NCBI RefSeq assembly: GCF_014596565.1 | Contig: NZ_NOIN01000002.1 | Span: 248,001-312,000 of the forward strand | Length of the DNA stretch: 64,000 nucleotides | Reading direction: 5' to 3' | DNA from: Pseudomonas sp. PSB18 | GTDB lineage: Bacteria; Pseudomonadota; Gammaproteobacteria; Pseudomonadales; Pseudomonadaceae | Shown here: one piece after another, positions 18,959-28,260 of the stretch | Layout: every line of letters begins with the position of its first letter | How positions within the stretch are numbered: the stretch's first letter is position 1 | The notes under the pieces: generated by a model | Database searches by the model: none | Seen by the model: only the letters and a program-made list of their open reading frames with translations | Told to the model about the DNA's origin: nothing | Made by a program: the position numbers and the translations under genes

Positions 18959-19957
18959 ATGGCCGCTGCATCTGAACGCTTCATCCCCGCCAGGGGCCTT
19001 GGCAACCCCCACTTGCAAACCCTGTGGGGCCCGTTATGGCGCAAGACCACGCACATCGTTCGCCAACGCGAACGCTTGTGGCTGGACGACGATGACTTCC
19101 TCGATCTCGACTGGCATGGCCCCCACAGCGCCAAGGCACCACTGGTACTGGTGCTGCACGGACTGACGGGCTCCTCCAACTCGCCTTATGTGGCCGGTTT
19201 GCAACAAGCCCTGGGCCGTCAGGGCTGGGCCAGCGTCGCGCTGAACTGGCGCGGTTGCTCAGGCGAACCGAACCTGCTGCCCCGCAGCTACCACTCCGGC
19301 GTCAGCGAAGACCTGGCCGCCGTCATCGCTCACCTGCGGGCGCGACGGCCCCTGGCGCCGCTGTTTGCAGTGGGTTATTCGCTCGGCGGCAATGTGCTGC
19401 TCAAGCACCTGGGAGAAACCGGCAACGACAGCCAACTACTCGGCGCCGTGGCCGTTTCGGTGCCGTTTCGTCTCGACCAATGTGCCGACCGCATCGGGCA
19501 AGGGTTTTCCAAGTTCTATCAGGCGCATTTCATGCGGGAGCTGGTGGCTTACGTGCGCAACAAGCAACGCCGGTTCAAGCACGATGGCCGTCACGAAGGG
19601 CTGGCCACCCTGGCGGCGCTGGGCCCACTGGAAAACATGCGCACCTTCTGGGACTTCGACGGCCGGGTGACTGCGCCGCTGCACGGCTTTTCCGATGCCT
19701 CGGACTATTACCGTCGCGCGTCCAGCCGCTATTACATGAGCGAAATCAACACACCGACCCTGGTCATCCAGGCCGCCGACGACCCTTTCGTATTTCCCCA
19801 CAGCCTGCCCGAACCCGACGAACTCTCCGCCTCCACCCGACTTGAACTGCATGCCAAAGGTGGGCATGTAGGCTTTGTCGAAGGCACCTTGCGCTCGCCC
19901 GGGTACTACCTGGAGCGACGCATTCCCCAGTGGTTGGCAAGCCTGGGTCACGGATGA
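18959..19957 (+). CDS. YheT family alpha/beta hydrolase
   Basis: This 332-residue protein belongs to the AB-hydrolase 4 (YheT/embryogenesis-associated) family. Its start FIPARGLGNPHLQTLWGPL is typical. HGLTGSSNSPY carries the oxyanion region and GYSLGGN the nucleophile Ser141. DDPFVFPHSLPE holds the catalytic aspartate and GGHVGFVEG the histidine. The natural substrate is not known, and carboxylesterase activity is expected. It follows rsmD by 30 bp. Confidence 0.9.
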   Translation: MAAASERFIPARGLGNPHLQTLWGPLWRKTTHIVRQRERLWLDDDDFLDLDWHGPHSAKAPLVLVLHGLTGSSNSPYVAGLQQALGRQGWASVALNWRGCSGEPNLLPRSYHSGVSEDLAAVIAHLRARRPLAPLFAVGYSLGGNVLLKHLGETGNDSQLLGAVAVSVPFRLDQCADRIGQGFSKFYQAHFMRELVAYVRNKQRRFKHDGRHEGLATLAALGPLENMRTFWDFDGRVTAPLHGFSDASDYYRRASSRYYMSEINTPTLVIQAADDPFVFPHSLPEPDELSASTRLELHAKGGHVGFVEGTLRSPGYYLERRIPQWLASLGHG

Positions 19958-19979
19958 ACCGCCGCCAACACAACTCCCC

Positions 19980-20067
19980 TGTGGGAGCGAGCCTGCTCGC
20001 GATAGCGGAGTGTCAGTCACCTCAATGCTACTGACCCGCCGCTATCGCGAGCAGGCTCGCTCCCACA
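19980..20067. repeat. REP doublet, TGTGGGAGCGAGCCTGCTCGCG family
   Basis: The arms TGTGGGAGCGAGCCTGCTCG (from 19980) and CGAGCAGGCTCGCTCCCACA (ending at 20067) are perfect inverted repeats about 40 bases apart. This is the commonest REP family in the window, also at 24190, 26930, 36399, 44764 and 51170. Confidence 0.88.
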
Positions 20068-20118
20068 GGGACTAGTGCCGGCAGGAAGAAACAGGCCGAC
20101 TGCAAGGCCCTCGCCTCG

Positions 20119-20148
20119 CTTTTGCTTTTGCTTTTGCTTTTGCTTTTG
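20119..20148. repeat. Tandem hexanucleotide repeat, five copies of CTTTTG
   Basis: Five perfect head-to-tail copies of CTTTTG occupy 20119-20148. It opens the structured intergenic element that follows. It is not inside any gene I can support. Confidence 0.9.
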
Positions 20149-20446
20149 ATCTTCAGGCCCCGTTAACCACGCTGGCCGAACGCAGGCATTGCGCAGTGGG
20201 CAACCCGGCATGGATGCCGGGTTAGCCGCGCTGGGCCATGGATGGCCCTTCGCGGCGGGCCCACGGAGCAATGCCGGAGTGAGGGCACACCGAGCCTAGG
20301 CGAGGTGCCGAGTGGTGGGGCAAAGACCTTTTGGTTACTTTTGGGGCGTTTGCCAAAAGTAACCCGCTGTAAGAGCGGAACCGCCAGAGGCCATAACCGC
20401 AGCAACGGATAAGTACCCGATCGACAACACCAGGTCCCCATTGCGG
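20149..20446. repeat. Structured intergenic element with several perfect hairpins
   Basis: This gene-free stretch contains three perfect stem-loops. One has arms AACCCGGCAT/ATGCCGGGTT at 20202-20223, one has GGGCCAT/ATGGCCC at 20233-20248, and one has 12-bp arms GGTTACTTTTGG/CCAAAAGTAACC at 20333-20364. From memory, closely similar blocks ending in the CCAAAAGTAACC hairpin recur in many Pseudomonas genomes, often with spurious short ORFs. I see no ribosome binding site or real coding frame. It could be a non-autonomous mobile repeat or a transcribed structured RNA. Confidence 0.6.
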
Positions 20447-21301
20447 CTATTCACCCTTCGCCACCCCACGCCCCGAATCATTAATCCACTCACTCCACGA
20501 CCCGGCATACAACCTCCCCAACGGATACCCCGCCAGGCACAAAGCAAACAGGTTATGACACGCAGTCACCCCCGAGCCGCAATAGGCCACCAACTCAGTC
20601 GGCGAACGCCCCCCCAATTTCTCGGCAAAACGCTGCCTGAGCCGATCAGCCGGCAAAAAACACCCATCAGCGCCAAGGTTGTCAGTAAATGCCGCACACT
20701 GCGCTCCCGGAATATGTCCGGCCACCGGGTCGATCGGCTCGACTTCACCCTTGAAACGCGGCAACGCGCGAGCATCCAGAAGCGTCATCTCCGCCTGGCC
20801 GAGGCGCTGTTGCAGCGCCTCGGCGTCGAGCAACAGGGCGTCATCGGGCGAACCGCTGAACGCCCCACGGTTGCCCGCTGGCGGATCGAGACTCAAGGGC
20901 AAACCATTGGCATGCCAAGCCTTGAGCCCACCGTCGAGCAGGTACACGCCCTCGCGTTTGCCCAGCCAGGCCAGCAACCACCAGGCCCGGGCCGCATAGG
21001 CACCGGGGCCATCGTCGTACAACACGATGTCGCTGTCGTTGTCGATGCCCCAGGCCCGCAAGCGCTCCATCAATGCTTCGGGTTCCGGCAGCGGATGACG
21101 CCCGGTCACCCCCTTGATCACCGAGCCACTCAGGTCGCGCTCAAGGTCCGCGAACGACGCACCGGCAATATGCCCCTCGGCGTAGCTGCGCTGGCCATAA
21201 TCCGGGTCATCGAGGGCGAAACGGCAATCGAGGATCACCAGTCCGGGCTGAGTCCTCCTCTGTTCGAGGGCTTGAGGGCTGATGAGTTGCGCGATGGGCA
21301 T
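20447..21301 (-). CDS. sseA: 3-mercaptopyruvate / thiosulfate sulfurtransferase
   Basis: This 284-residue protein has two rhodanese domains (about residues 8-135 and 160-280). The inactive first domain begins LVILDCRFAL. The second carries the active cysteine C241 in the loop CGSGVTA. A CGSGV(T) loop is typical of 3-mercaptopyruvate sulfurtransferases, whereas thiosulfate-specific enzymes usually have CRKGV. It transfers sulfur to thiols or cyanide. The segment SYAEGHIAGASFADLERDLS is strongly conserved in the family. It is 49 bp downstream of laoR in the same orientation. Confidence 0.9.
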   Translation of the reverse strand: MPIAQLISPQALEQRRTQPGLVILDCRFALDDPDYGQRSYAEGHIAGASFADLERDLSGSVIKGVTGRHPLPEPEALMERLRAWGIDNDSDIVLYDDGPGAYAARAWWLLAWLGKREGVYLLDGGLKAWHANGLPLSLDPPAGNRGAFSGSPDDALLLDAEALQQRLGQAEMTLLDARALPRFKGEVEPIDPVAGHIPGAQCAAFTDNLGADGCFLPADRLRQRFAEKLGGRSPTELVAYCGSGVTACHNLFALCLAGYPLGRLYAGSWSEWINDSGRGVAKGE

Positions 21302-21350
21302 GACGAGCTCCTGTGGCGGAATGTGTGGCCTGTAGGGTCAGATCCGATTC

Positions 21351-22010
21351 CTACTGCCCTTCCTCCAGGGTCTGGGGCAGAGGGACGTAATACTCTTTGA
21401 ACAGTGCATCCACCGCTTCGCGGGCCTGATCGGTCACGAAGCCGGCCTCCAGCACCAACACCTGGTACACCCCGCGCTTGATGGCCTGCTCACTCAAATG
21501 ATTGGAGTTTTCCCGCGTGGTACAAAGAAACCGCACCCAGGAGGTCAGGATGATCCAGGCATTGAGGGTCAGGGACTCGATCTGCACCCGGTCCATCTTC
21601 AGGATGCCGGCTGCGACGAAGCCCTCGTAGATGGCGGTCCCGTGGATCAGGCAACGCTGGGAGAACCGGCGATAGCGAGCCGCGAGGTCCGGATCGCTGT
21701 CGAGCAGATGCTCCAGGTCCCGGTGCAGGAAGCGATAGCTCCACATCGCCGACAGCAGCTCCTGGAGATAGAAGCGCTTGTCCTCCACCGTGGCCGCCCG
21801 GCCCTGGGGCGGGCGCAGGAAACTGTCCACCAGGTTTTCGTATTCGCTGAACAGCACGGCGATGATCGCCTGCTTGTTAGGGAAGTGGTAGTAGAGGTTA
21901 CCCGGGGACATGTCCATGTGGGCGGCAATGTGGTTGGTGCTGACACTGCGCTCGCCCTGCTGGTTGAACAGCTCGAGGCTGTTTTGCACGATGCGCTCGC
22001 TGGTTTTCAT
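21351..22010 (-). CDS. laoR: TetR family regulator LaoR
   Basis: This 219-residue regulator has an N-terminal helix-turn-helix (GERSVSTNHIAAHMDMSPGNLYYHFPNK, about residues 20-46) followed by a ligand domain with the DUF5064-type pattern LHRDLEHLLDSDPDLAARYRRF. The ATG at 22010 (MKTSERIVQN) is chosen. In-frame ATGs at 22022 and 22058 are possible. It diverges from the aldehyde dehydrogenase gene. In P. aeruginosa the equivalent gene (PA0367) regulates the LaoABC long-chain alcohol oxidation system. A perfect palindrome in the gap is its likely operator. Confidence 0.85.
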   Translation of the reverse strand: MKTSERIVQNSLELFNQQGERSVSTNHIAAHMDMSPGNLYYHFPNKQAIIAVLFSEYENLVDSFLRPPQGRAATVEDKRFYLQELLSAMWSYRFLHRDLEHLLDSDPDLAARYRRFSQRCLIHGTAIYEGFVAAGILKMDRVQIESLTLNAWIILTSWVRFLCTTRENSNHLSEQAIKRGVYQVLVLEAGFVTDQAREAVDALFKEYYVPLPQTLEEGQ

Positions 22011-22113
22011 TCGTGTGACCATGGCTTGGGCTTTAATTCGACGAAAGCATTGCGGCATCTTACGACCTATCGCCCGGAGGACAAACCCATAGCCATCATG
22101 GATGTCATTTGAC

Positions 22114-22137
22114 TTTCTAGAGCATAAGCTCTAGAAA
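22114..22137. promoter_or_regulatory. Perfect palindrome, candidate LaoR operator
   Basis: The arms TTTCTAGAGC and GCTCTAGAAA are perfect inverted repeats around a 4-base centre (ATAA). The site lies between the divergent laoR and laoC genes, 32 bases before the laoC ATG and 103 bases before the laoR start. The symmetry and placement are what a TetR dimer would bind, but binding is inferred. Confidence 0.7.
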
Positions 22138-22169
22138 ACACCCACACTAATAAGAACTGGTGCCTGACG

Positions 22170-23600
22170 ATGCCCGCCGACATTGCTTATCTGCACGATT
22201 CCCAACAGCAACTGAATGAGCTGCAGTCACGCTTCGAGGCACAACGCCAGGCCTATGCCGCTCATCCGATGCCTCCGGTAGATCAGCGCCGGCAATGGCT
22301 CAAGTCTCTCCGGGAGATGCTGAGCAACGAACGGCAGGCCCTGATCGACGCCATCAGCGAGGATTTCAGCCACCGCAGCGCCGACGAAACGCTGTTGGCC
22401 GAGCTGATGCCAAGTCTGCACGGCATCCATTATGCCAGCCGACACCTCAAGGGCTGGATGAAACCCTCCCGACGCAGGGTAGGCATGGCCTTCCAACCGG
22501 CGTCGGCCAAGGTGATCTACCAACCGCTGGGCGTGGTCGGAATCATTGTGCCTTGGAACTACCCCTTGTTCCTGGCCATCGGGCCGTTGGTCGGGGCGTT
22601 GTCGGCGGGCAATCGGGTGATGCTCAAGCTCAGCGAAGCCACACCTGCCACCGGACTGTTGCTCAAGCAATTGCTGGCACGGATCTTCCCCCAGGACCTG
22701 GTGTGCGTGGTACTCGGTGAGACAGATGTCGGCGTAGCCTTCTCCAGGTTGCCGTTCGATCACCTGTTGTTTACCGGCGCTACCAGCATCGGCAGGCACG
22801 TCATGCGGGCCGCCGCCGAGAATCTGACCCCCGTCACCCTGGAACTGGGTGGAAAGTCGCCCGCCATCGTGTCCACCGATGTGCCCCTGAGCGATGCCGC
22901 CGAGCGCATCGCCTTCGGCAAAATGCTGAATGCCGGGCAAACCTGTGTCGCGCCAGATTACGTGTTGGTGCCGAAAAACCGCGTCGGCGAATTCGTCGAT
23001 GCCTATCGCGAGGCGGTTCGCAGGCTGTATCCGACCCTGGCTGACAACCCGGACTACACCGCGATCATCAACGAACGACAACTGGCACGACTCAACGGCT
23101 ACATCAGCGACGCGACCGGCAAGGGCGGATTGCTGATCGAATTGTTCGACCAGGGCCAGGGACGCCGCATGCCTCACAGCCTGCTACTCAATGTCAGCGA
23201 CGACATGACCGTCATGCAGGACGAGATCTTCGGCCCGTTGCTGCCTATCGTGCCCTATGACGACCTGGACCAGGCTTTTGCCTACATCAATCAACGGCCT
23301 CGTCCATTGGCGCTCTACTATTTCGGCTACAACAAGGCCGAGCAGAATCGCGTACTCCACGAAACCCATTCCGGCGGCGTCTGCCTGAACGACACCTTGC
23401 TGCACGTTGCCCAGGACGACTTGCCATTCGGAGGCGTCGGTCCGTCGGGGATGGGGCATTACCACGGGCACGAAGGTTTCCTGACCTTCAGCAAAGCCAA
23501 GGGCGTGCTGAGCAAACAACGCTTCAATGCCGCCAGACTGATTTATCCGCCCTATGGCAAACCGCTCCAGAAGTTGATTCAGAAGCTGTTTGTCCGTTAA
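22170..23600 (+). CDS. laoC: Fatty aldehyde dehydrogenase LaoC (coniferyl-aldehyde-dehydrogenase-like)
   Basis: This 476-residue NAD(P)-dependent aldehyde dehydrogenase contains PWNYPLFLAIGPLVGALSAGN (about 128-148), FTGATSIGRHV (201-211), the catalytic Glu225 in LELGGKSP and Cys259 in GQTCVAPDY. Proteins of this type are often annotated coniferyl aldehyde dehydrogenase (CalB). In P. aeruginosa the syntenic PA0366 is LaoC, which oxidises long-chain aldehydes produced by LaoA. The gene order laoR/laoC-laoB-laoA matches that locus. Confidence 0.88.
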   Translation: MPADIAYLHDSQQQLNELQSRFEAQRQAYAAHPMPPVDQRRQWLKSLREMLSNERQALIDAISEDFSHRSADETLLAELMPSLHGIHYASRHLKGWMKPSRRRVGMAFQPASAKVIYQPLGVVGIIVPWNYPLFLAIGPLVGALSAGNRVMLKLSEATPATGLLLKQLLARIFPQDLVCVVLGETDVGVAFSRLPFDHLLFTGATSIGRHVMRAAAENLTPVTLELGGKSPAIVSTDVPLSDAAERIAFGKMLNAGQTCVAPDYVLVPKNRVGEFVDAYREAVRRLYPTLADNPDYTAIINERQLARLNGYISDATGKGGLLIELFDQGQGRRMPHSLLLNVSDDMTVMQDEIFGPLLPIVPYDDLDQAFAYINQRPRPLALYYFGYNKAEQNRVLHETHSGGVCLNDTLLHVAQDDLPFGGVGPSGMGHYHGHEGFLTFSKAKGVLSKQRFNAARLIYPPYGKPLQKLIQKLFVR

Positions 23601-23627
23601 CCGGTGTCTGCGCGGGAAATAACAATA

Positions 23628-24173
23628 ATGAACCCAAGCCTGACCGATACACCCGCGCTGTCACGGCGTGGTCTGCTGAAATTCAGCTTCGGCGCCAGCG
23701 TATTCCTGAGCACAGTGGGACTGGGGGCCAGCCTGAGCGGTTGCTCGCCAGGCCAAGCGGCCAAGGGCCTTGCCGCCCTGCGGGACAGCGACCTGCCGTT
23801 TTTACGCGCGCTCATTCCCGTGATGCTGGAGGGCGCCGTGACCGTTGAGCAGCGCACCGCCGCTGCTGACGCCACCTTGGGAAGCCTGGATACCGGCCTC
23901 GCCCACCTTTCTCCGCCCATGCTCAAGCTCACTCGCCAACTGTTCGACGTCCTTACTCTGGGTATTACCCGCGGGCCGCTGACCGGTGTCTGGGGCTCGT
24001 GGGAAAACGCCAGCGCCGATGACATCCGCCAGTTCCTCGATCGCTGGGAAAACAGCTCATTGAACCTGTTGCGCCAAGGCCACAGCTCATTGCTGCAAAT
24101 GGTGATGATGGCGTGGTACAGCCGGGCCGAGGCTTGGACACACTGCGGGTATCCAGGGCCACCCACGGTTTGA
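23628..24173 (+). CDS. laoB: Tat-signal protein LaoB
   Basis: This 181-residue protein carries a twin-arginine signal (LSRRGLLKFSFGASVFLS, residues 12-29) and a lipobox-like LSGC at about residues 36-39, so it is exported folded and perhaps lipid-anchored. The rest is helical with no recognised enzyme motif. By position it matches PA0365/LaoB, a membrane-associated partner of the GMC alcohol dehydrogenase. A Tat signal fits co-export or membrane tethering of the flavoprotein. It begins 27 bp after laoC. Confidence 0.8.
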   Translation: MNPSLTDTPALSRRGLLKFSFGASVFLSTVGLGASLSGCSPGQAAKGLAALRDSDLPFLRALIPVMLEGAVTVEQRTAAADATLGSLDTGLAHLSPPMLKLTRQLFDVLTLGITRGPLTGVWGSWENASADDIRQFLDRWENSSLNLLRQGHSSLLQMVMMAWYSRAEAWTHCGYPGPPTV

Positions 24174-24189
24174 GACCCACCGAAATCCC

Positions 24190-24278
24190 TGTGGGAGCGA
24201 GCCTGCTCGCGATGGCGGTAGGTCGGCAACATTGCTGTTGACGGATACACCGCTTTCGCGAGCAGGCTCGCTCCCACA
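24190..24278. repeat. REP doublet between laoB and laoA
   Basis: The arms TGTGGGAGCGAGCCTGCTCG (from 24190) and its reverse complement ending at 24278 surround about 45 bases. It is inside the presumed laoCBA transcription unit, in the 146-bp gap before laoA. Confidence 0.87.
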
Positions 24279-24319
24279 AGAGGCCCATCGCACATCCATC
24301 ACAACAAGAGAGCCCGAAC

Positions 24320-25915
24320 ATGCCCGTACCCGACCCCTTCCGCGAGGGCCTTGCCCGCGGCTGGACCACCTACAACGGTGCTCGACTGAGCCAGGATCTG
24401 ACCCTGGAAGCAGACGTGGCAATCATCGGCAGCGGCGCGGGCGGCGGTACCACGGCAGAGATTCTCAGCGCGGCCGGCTACAACGTGTTGTTGATCGAGG
24501 AAGGCCCGCTCAAGACCAGCAGCGACTTCAAGCTGCTCGAGGACCAGGCCTACACCAGCCTGTACCAGGAAGGCCTGGGGCGCATGAGCAAGGATGGCGC
24601 CATCACCATCCTCCAGGGCCGGGCCGTGGGCGGCACGACCTTGATCAACTGGACCTCGAGCTTCCGCACACCGGACCAGACCCTCGATCACTGGGCGGCC
24701 GAGCACAACGTCAAAGGGCACAGCTCCGCCGAGATGGCGCCCTGGTTCGAACGGATGGAGCAACGGCTAGGCGTGGCGCCGTGGCTGATTCCACCGAATG
24801 CCAACAACGACGTCATCCGCAAAGGCTGTGAACGATTGGGTTATAGCTGGCACGTCATCCCACGCAACGTGCGCGGCTGCTGGAACCTGGGCTATTGCGG
24901 CATGGGCTGTCCGACCAACGCCAAGCAGTCGATGCTGGTCACCACCATTCCGACCCTGCTCGACAAAGGCGGCGCGCTGCTTTACCTGGCGCGGGCCGAG
25001 CGCCTGACCCTCAATAACGATGCAGTCGTCGACCTGCAATGCCTGGCCATGGACGAGCACTGTGTGGCGCCGACCGGGCGGCGCATTACCGTCAAGGCGC
25101 GCCACTACGTACTCGCCGGCGGCGGCATCAACAGCCCGGCATTGTTACTGCGCTCCGATGCGCCAGACCCATACGAACGCCTGGGCAAACGGACCTTCCT
25201 GCATCTGGTGAACATGTCGGCCGCGCAATTCGAAGAGGTCATCAACCCGTTCTATGGCGCGCCACAATCGATCTATTCGGATCACTTCCAATGGCAGGAC
25301 GGCGCTACCGGCAAAATGTCCTACAAACTCGAAGTGCCCCCCTTGCACCCGGCCCTCGCCGCCACGCTGCTGGGCGGTTTCGGCACACAGAACGCCGCTC
25401 ACATGGCGCAACTGCCCCATACCCATGCCATGCTGGCGTTGCTGCGCGACGGCTTTCACCCGGACAGCCCCGGCGGCAGCGTCGAGTTGCGCAGCGATGG
25501 CACGCCGGTGCTCGACTACCACGTGTCACCCTACGCCTGGGACGGTTTGCGCCGCGCGTTCCACAGCATGGCCGAGATTCAGTTCGCCGGCGGTGCCCGG
25601 GCGGTCATGCCGCTGCACAGCGATGCCCGCTACGTGAAAAGCCTGGCCGAAGCCCGTACCCTGATCGACGGGCTGGACCTGGCCTTGTATCGCACACGCC
25701 TGGGCAGCGCCCATGTGATGGGCGGTTGCGCGATGGGCGAAACGCCGCAAACCGCTGTCGCCGATAGCCTCGGCCGTCATCATCAACTCAGCAACCTTTC
25801 GATCCACGACGGCTCGTTGTTCCCCACCAGCATCGGTGCCAACCCGCAATTGTCGGTGTATGGCCTGACAGCGAAACTGGCGACATCCCTGGCCGAACGT
25901 CTGAGAAATCCATGA
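24320..25915 (+). CDS. laoA: GMC-family long-chain alcohol dehydrogenase LaoA
   Basis: This 531-residue flavoprotein has the FAD motif AIIGSGAGGGTTAEIL (residues 35-50), GRAVGGTTLINWTSSFR, VLAGGGINSPALLLRS and the GMC C-terminal signature DGSLFPTSIGANPQLSVYGL. A cysteine-rich patch (CWNLGYCGMGC) is like that of long-chain alcohol oxidases. In P. aeruginosa PA0364/LaoA oxidises long-chain alcohols from SDS and alkane breakdown. It has no export signal of its own, so LaoB may localise it. Confidence 0.88.
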   Translation: MPVPDPFREGLARGWTTYNGARLSQDLTLEADVAIIGSGAGGGTTAEILSAAGYNVLLIEEGPLKTSSDFKLLEDQAYTSLYQEGLGRMSKDGAITILQGRAVGGTTLINWTSSFRTPDQTLDHWAAEHNVKGHSSAEMAPWFERMEQRLGVAPWLIPPNANNDVIRKGCERLGYSWHVIPRNVRGCWNLGYCGMGCPTNAKQSMLVTTIPTLLDKGGALLYLARAERLTLNNDAVVDLQCLAMDEHCVAPTGRRITVKARHYVLAGGGINSPALLLRSDAPDPYERLGKRTFLHLVNMSAAQFEEVINPFYGAPQSIYSDHFQWQDGATGKMSYKLEVPPLHPALAATLLGGFGTQNAAHMAQLPHTHAMLALLRDGFHPDSPGGSVELRSDGTPVLDYHVSPYAWDGLRRAFHSMAEIQFAGGARAVMPLHSDARYVKSLAEARTLIDGLDLALYRTRLGSAHVMGGCAMGETPQTAVADSLGRHHQLSNLSIHDGSLFPTSIGANPQLSVYGLTAKLATSLAERLRNP

Positions 25916-25943
25916 ATATCCCGATCATTCGCAGCGTCTATAG

Positions 25944-26897
<954 letters not shown>

Positions 26898-26929
26898 GCC
26901 AGAAGGTTTTGTAGCGCCTGCACCGGCCT

Positions 26930-27023
26930 CATCGCGAGCAGGCTCGCTCCCACAAGGTATTTGGACCAGGCACACCTGTTATGGACATGGCAGATCCCCT
27001 GTGGGAGCGAGCCTGCTCGCGAT
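26930..27023. repeat. REP doublet, TGTGGGAGCGAGCCTGCTCGCG family, outward orientation
   Basis: The left arm CATCGCGAGCAGGCTCGCTC (from 26930) and the right arm ending near 27023 are reverse complements. Here the GCGAT ends face outwards, opposite to most copies in this window. It lies between the convergent ferredoxin gene and the gene at 27043. Confidence 0.85.
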
Positions 27024-27042
27024 GAGGCCATCAGGACCACCA

Positions 27043-27363
27043 TCACTCCTGTTGCTCGAACCCTTCCCCAACACACCCCAGGCACCGCACAAAGGTGGCC
27101 TTGGCCGGGTCCACTACCAACGCTTTCCCCGCATCACCAACCCCACCGCCCAGTGCGGTAAAGGGCAACGACACCACGAACGCCCCCGCACCGATCACAG
27201 TAGCGGCGAGCAGCAGCGGCCGGGCGATCAACAAGTCGCCGATCATGGCGAAGGCGGGCGGATTCTGGATGGTGTAGCGCGGATCGCCACTGCCGCTGTT
27301 CGCCAGGGCAGGCAAACCCAGGGTCAGCAGCAGCATTAAAACAACAGGTCGAAGCAGTCTCAT
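27043..27363 (-). CDS. Hypothetical small exported/membrane protein
   Basis: This 106-residue protein has a Sec signal peptide ([21 protein letters not shown], cleavage near residue 21) and one further hydrophobic segment at about residues 50-75. Two cysteines lie near the C-terminus in [15 protein letters not shown] recognise it only as a small conserved Pseudomonas protein, sometimes labelled a multidrug transporter without basis. It is 55 bp downstream of mutM's stop but separated by its own start region, so it may be monocistronic. Confidence 0.65.
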   Translation of the reverse strand: MRLLRPVVLMLLLTLGLPALANSGSGDPRYTIQNPPAFAMIGDLLIARPLLLAATVIGAGAFVVSLPFTALGGGVGDAGKALVVDPAKATFVRCLGCVGEGFEQQE

Positions 27364-27418
27364 GGGGTCGATCCTTCGGCTGATCAGTATGACTACTGAC
27401 TATAGACCGTAGGACGAA

Positions 27419-28231
27419 TCAGCTTTGGCAACGCGGACACCAGACACTCGCACGCTGTCCCAGGCGAATTTCCCGCAAGCCCGTGCCGCAGACCTTACAC
27501 AACTCCCCACCCCGGCCGTACACGAACAGTTCCTGCTGGAAGTACCCAGGCTGGCCATCGCCCCCAATGAAATCCCGCAGCGTGGTACCGCCGCGTTCGA
27601 TGGCATGGGTAAGGATGCGTTTGATCTCGACGGCCAGTTTCAGGTACCGGGCCCGGGAAATGCCTCCAGCGGCCCGCCGCGGGTCGATACCGGCGGCAAA
27701 CAGCGCTTCGGTCGCATAGATATTGCCCACACCCACCACCACCGCGTTATCCATGATGAACGGCTTGACCGCCATGGAACGCCCACGGGAGAGCTGGAAC
27801 AGGCGCTCACCGTCAAACAGATCGGTCAATGGCTCCGGTCCGAGGCGAACCAGCAATTCATGGTTGAGCGGGTCTAGGCTCCAGAGCATCGCACCAAAGC
27901 GTCGCGGGTCGGTGTAGCGCAAGGCCAGACCAGACTCCAGCTCGATGTCCACATGCTCGTGCCTGGCGGCAGGCATGCCCACCTCCACCAGCCGCAGGTT
28001 GCCGGACATGCCCAAGTGGCTGATCAAGGTACCGACCTCGGCATTGATCAGCAGGTACTTGGCTCGCCGCTCCACCTGCACGATGCGCTGGCCCGAGAGC
28101 CGCACATCGAGGTCTTCCGGAATCGGCCAGCGCAGACGACGGTCGCGCACGATTACGCGGCTGACCCGTTGTCCTTCAAGATGTGGCGCGATTCCGCGGC
28201 GGGTGGTTTCGACTTCCGGCAGTTCTGGCAT
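27419..28231 (-). CDS. mutM: Formamidopyrimidine-DNA glycosylase MutM
   Basis: MutM excises 8-oxoguanine and formamidopyrimidines and nicks the abasic site. The 270-residue protein begins [13 protein letters not shown], with the catalytic Pro and Glu after Met removal. The helix-two-turn-helix segment [19 protein letters not shown] and the C-terminal zinc finger [13 protein letters not shown] are intact. It follows the HDOD gene by 29 bp, so the two are probably co-transcribed. Confidence 0.97.
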   Translation of the reverse strand: MPELPEVETTRRGIAPHLEGQRVSRVIVRDRRLRWPIPEDLDVRLSGQRIVQVERRAKYLLINAEVGTLISHLGMSGNLRLVEVGMPAARHEHVDIELESGLALRYTDPRRFGAMLWSLDPLNHELLVRLGPEPLTDLFDGERLFQLSRGRSMAVKPFIMDNAVVVGVGNIYATEALFAAGIDPRRAAGGISRARYLKLAVEIKRILTHAIERGGTTLRDFIGGDGQPGYFQQELFVYGRGGELCKVCGTGLREIRLGQRASVWCPRCQS

Positions 28232-28260
28232 GAGGCTCTCGAGTCAGGCGAGCTGGGCAC

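Noticed and set aside
20119-20148. CTTTTG array as a CRISPR repeat
   Set aside because: The copies are adjacent with no spacers, so it is a simple tandem repeat and not CRISPR.
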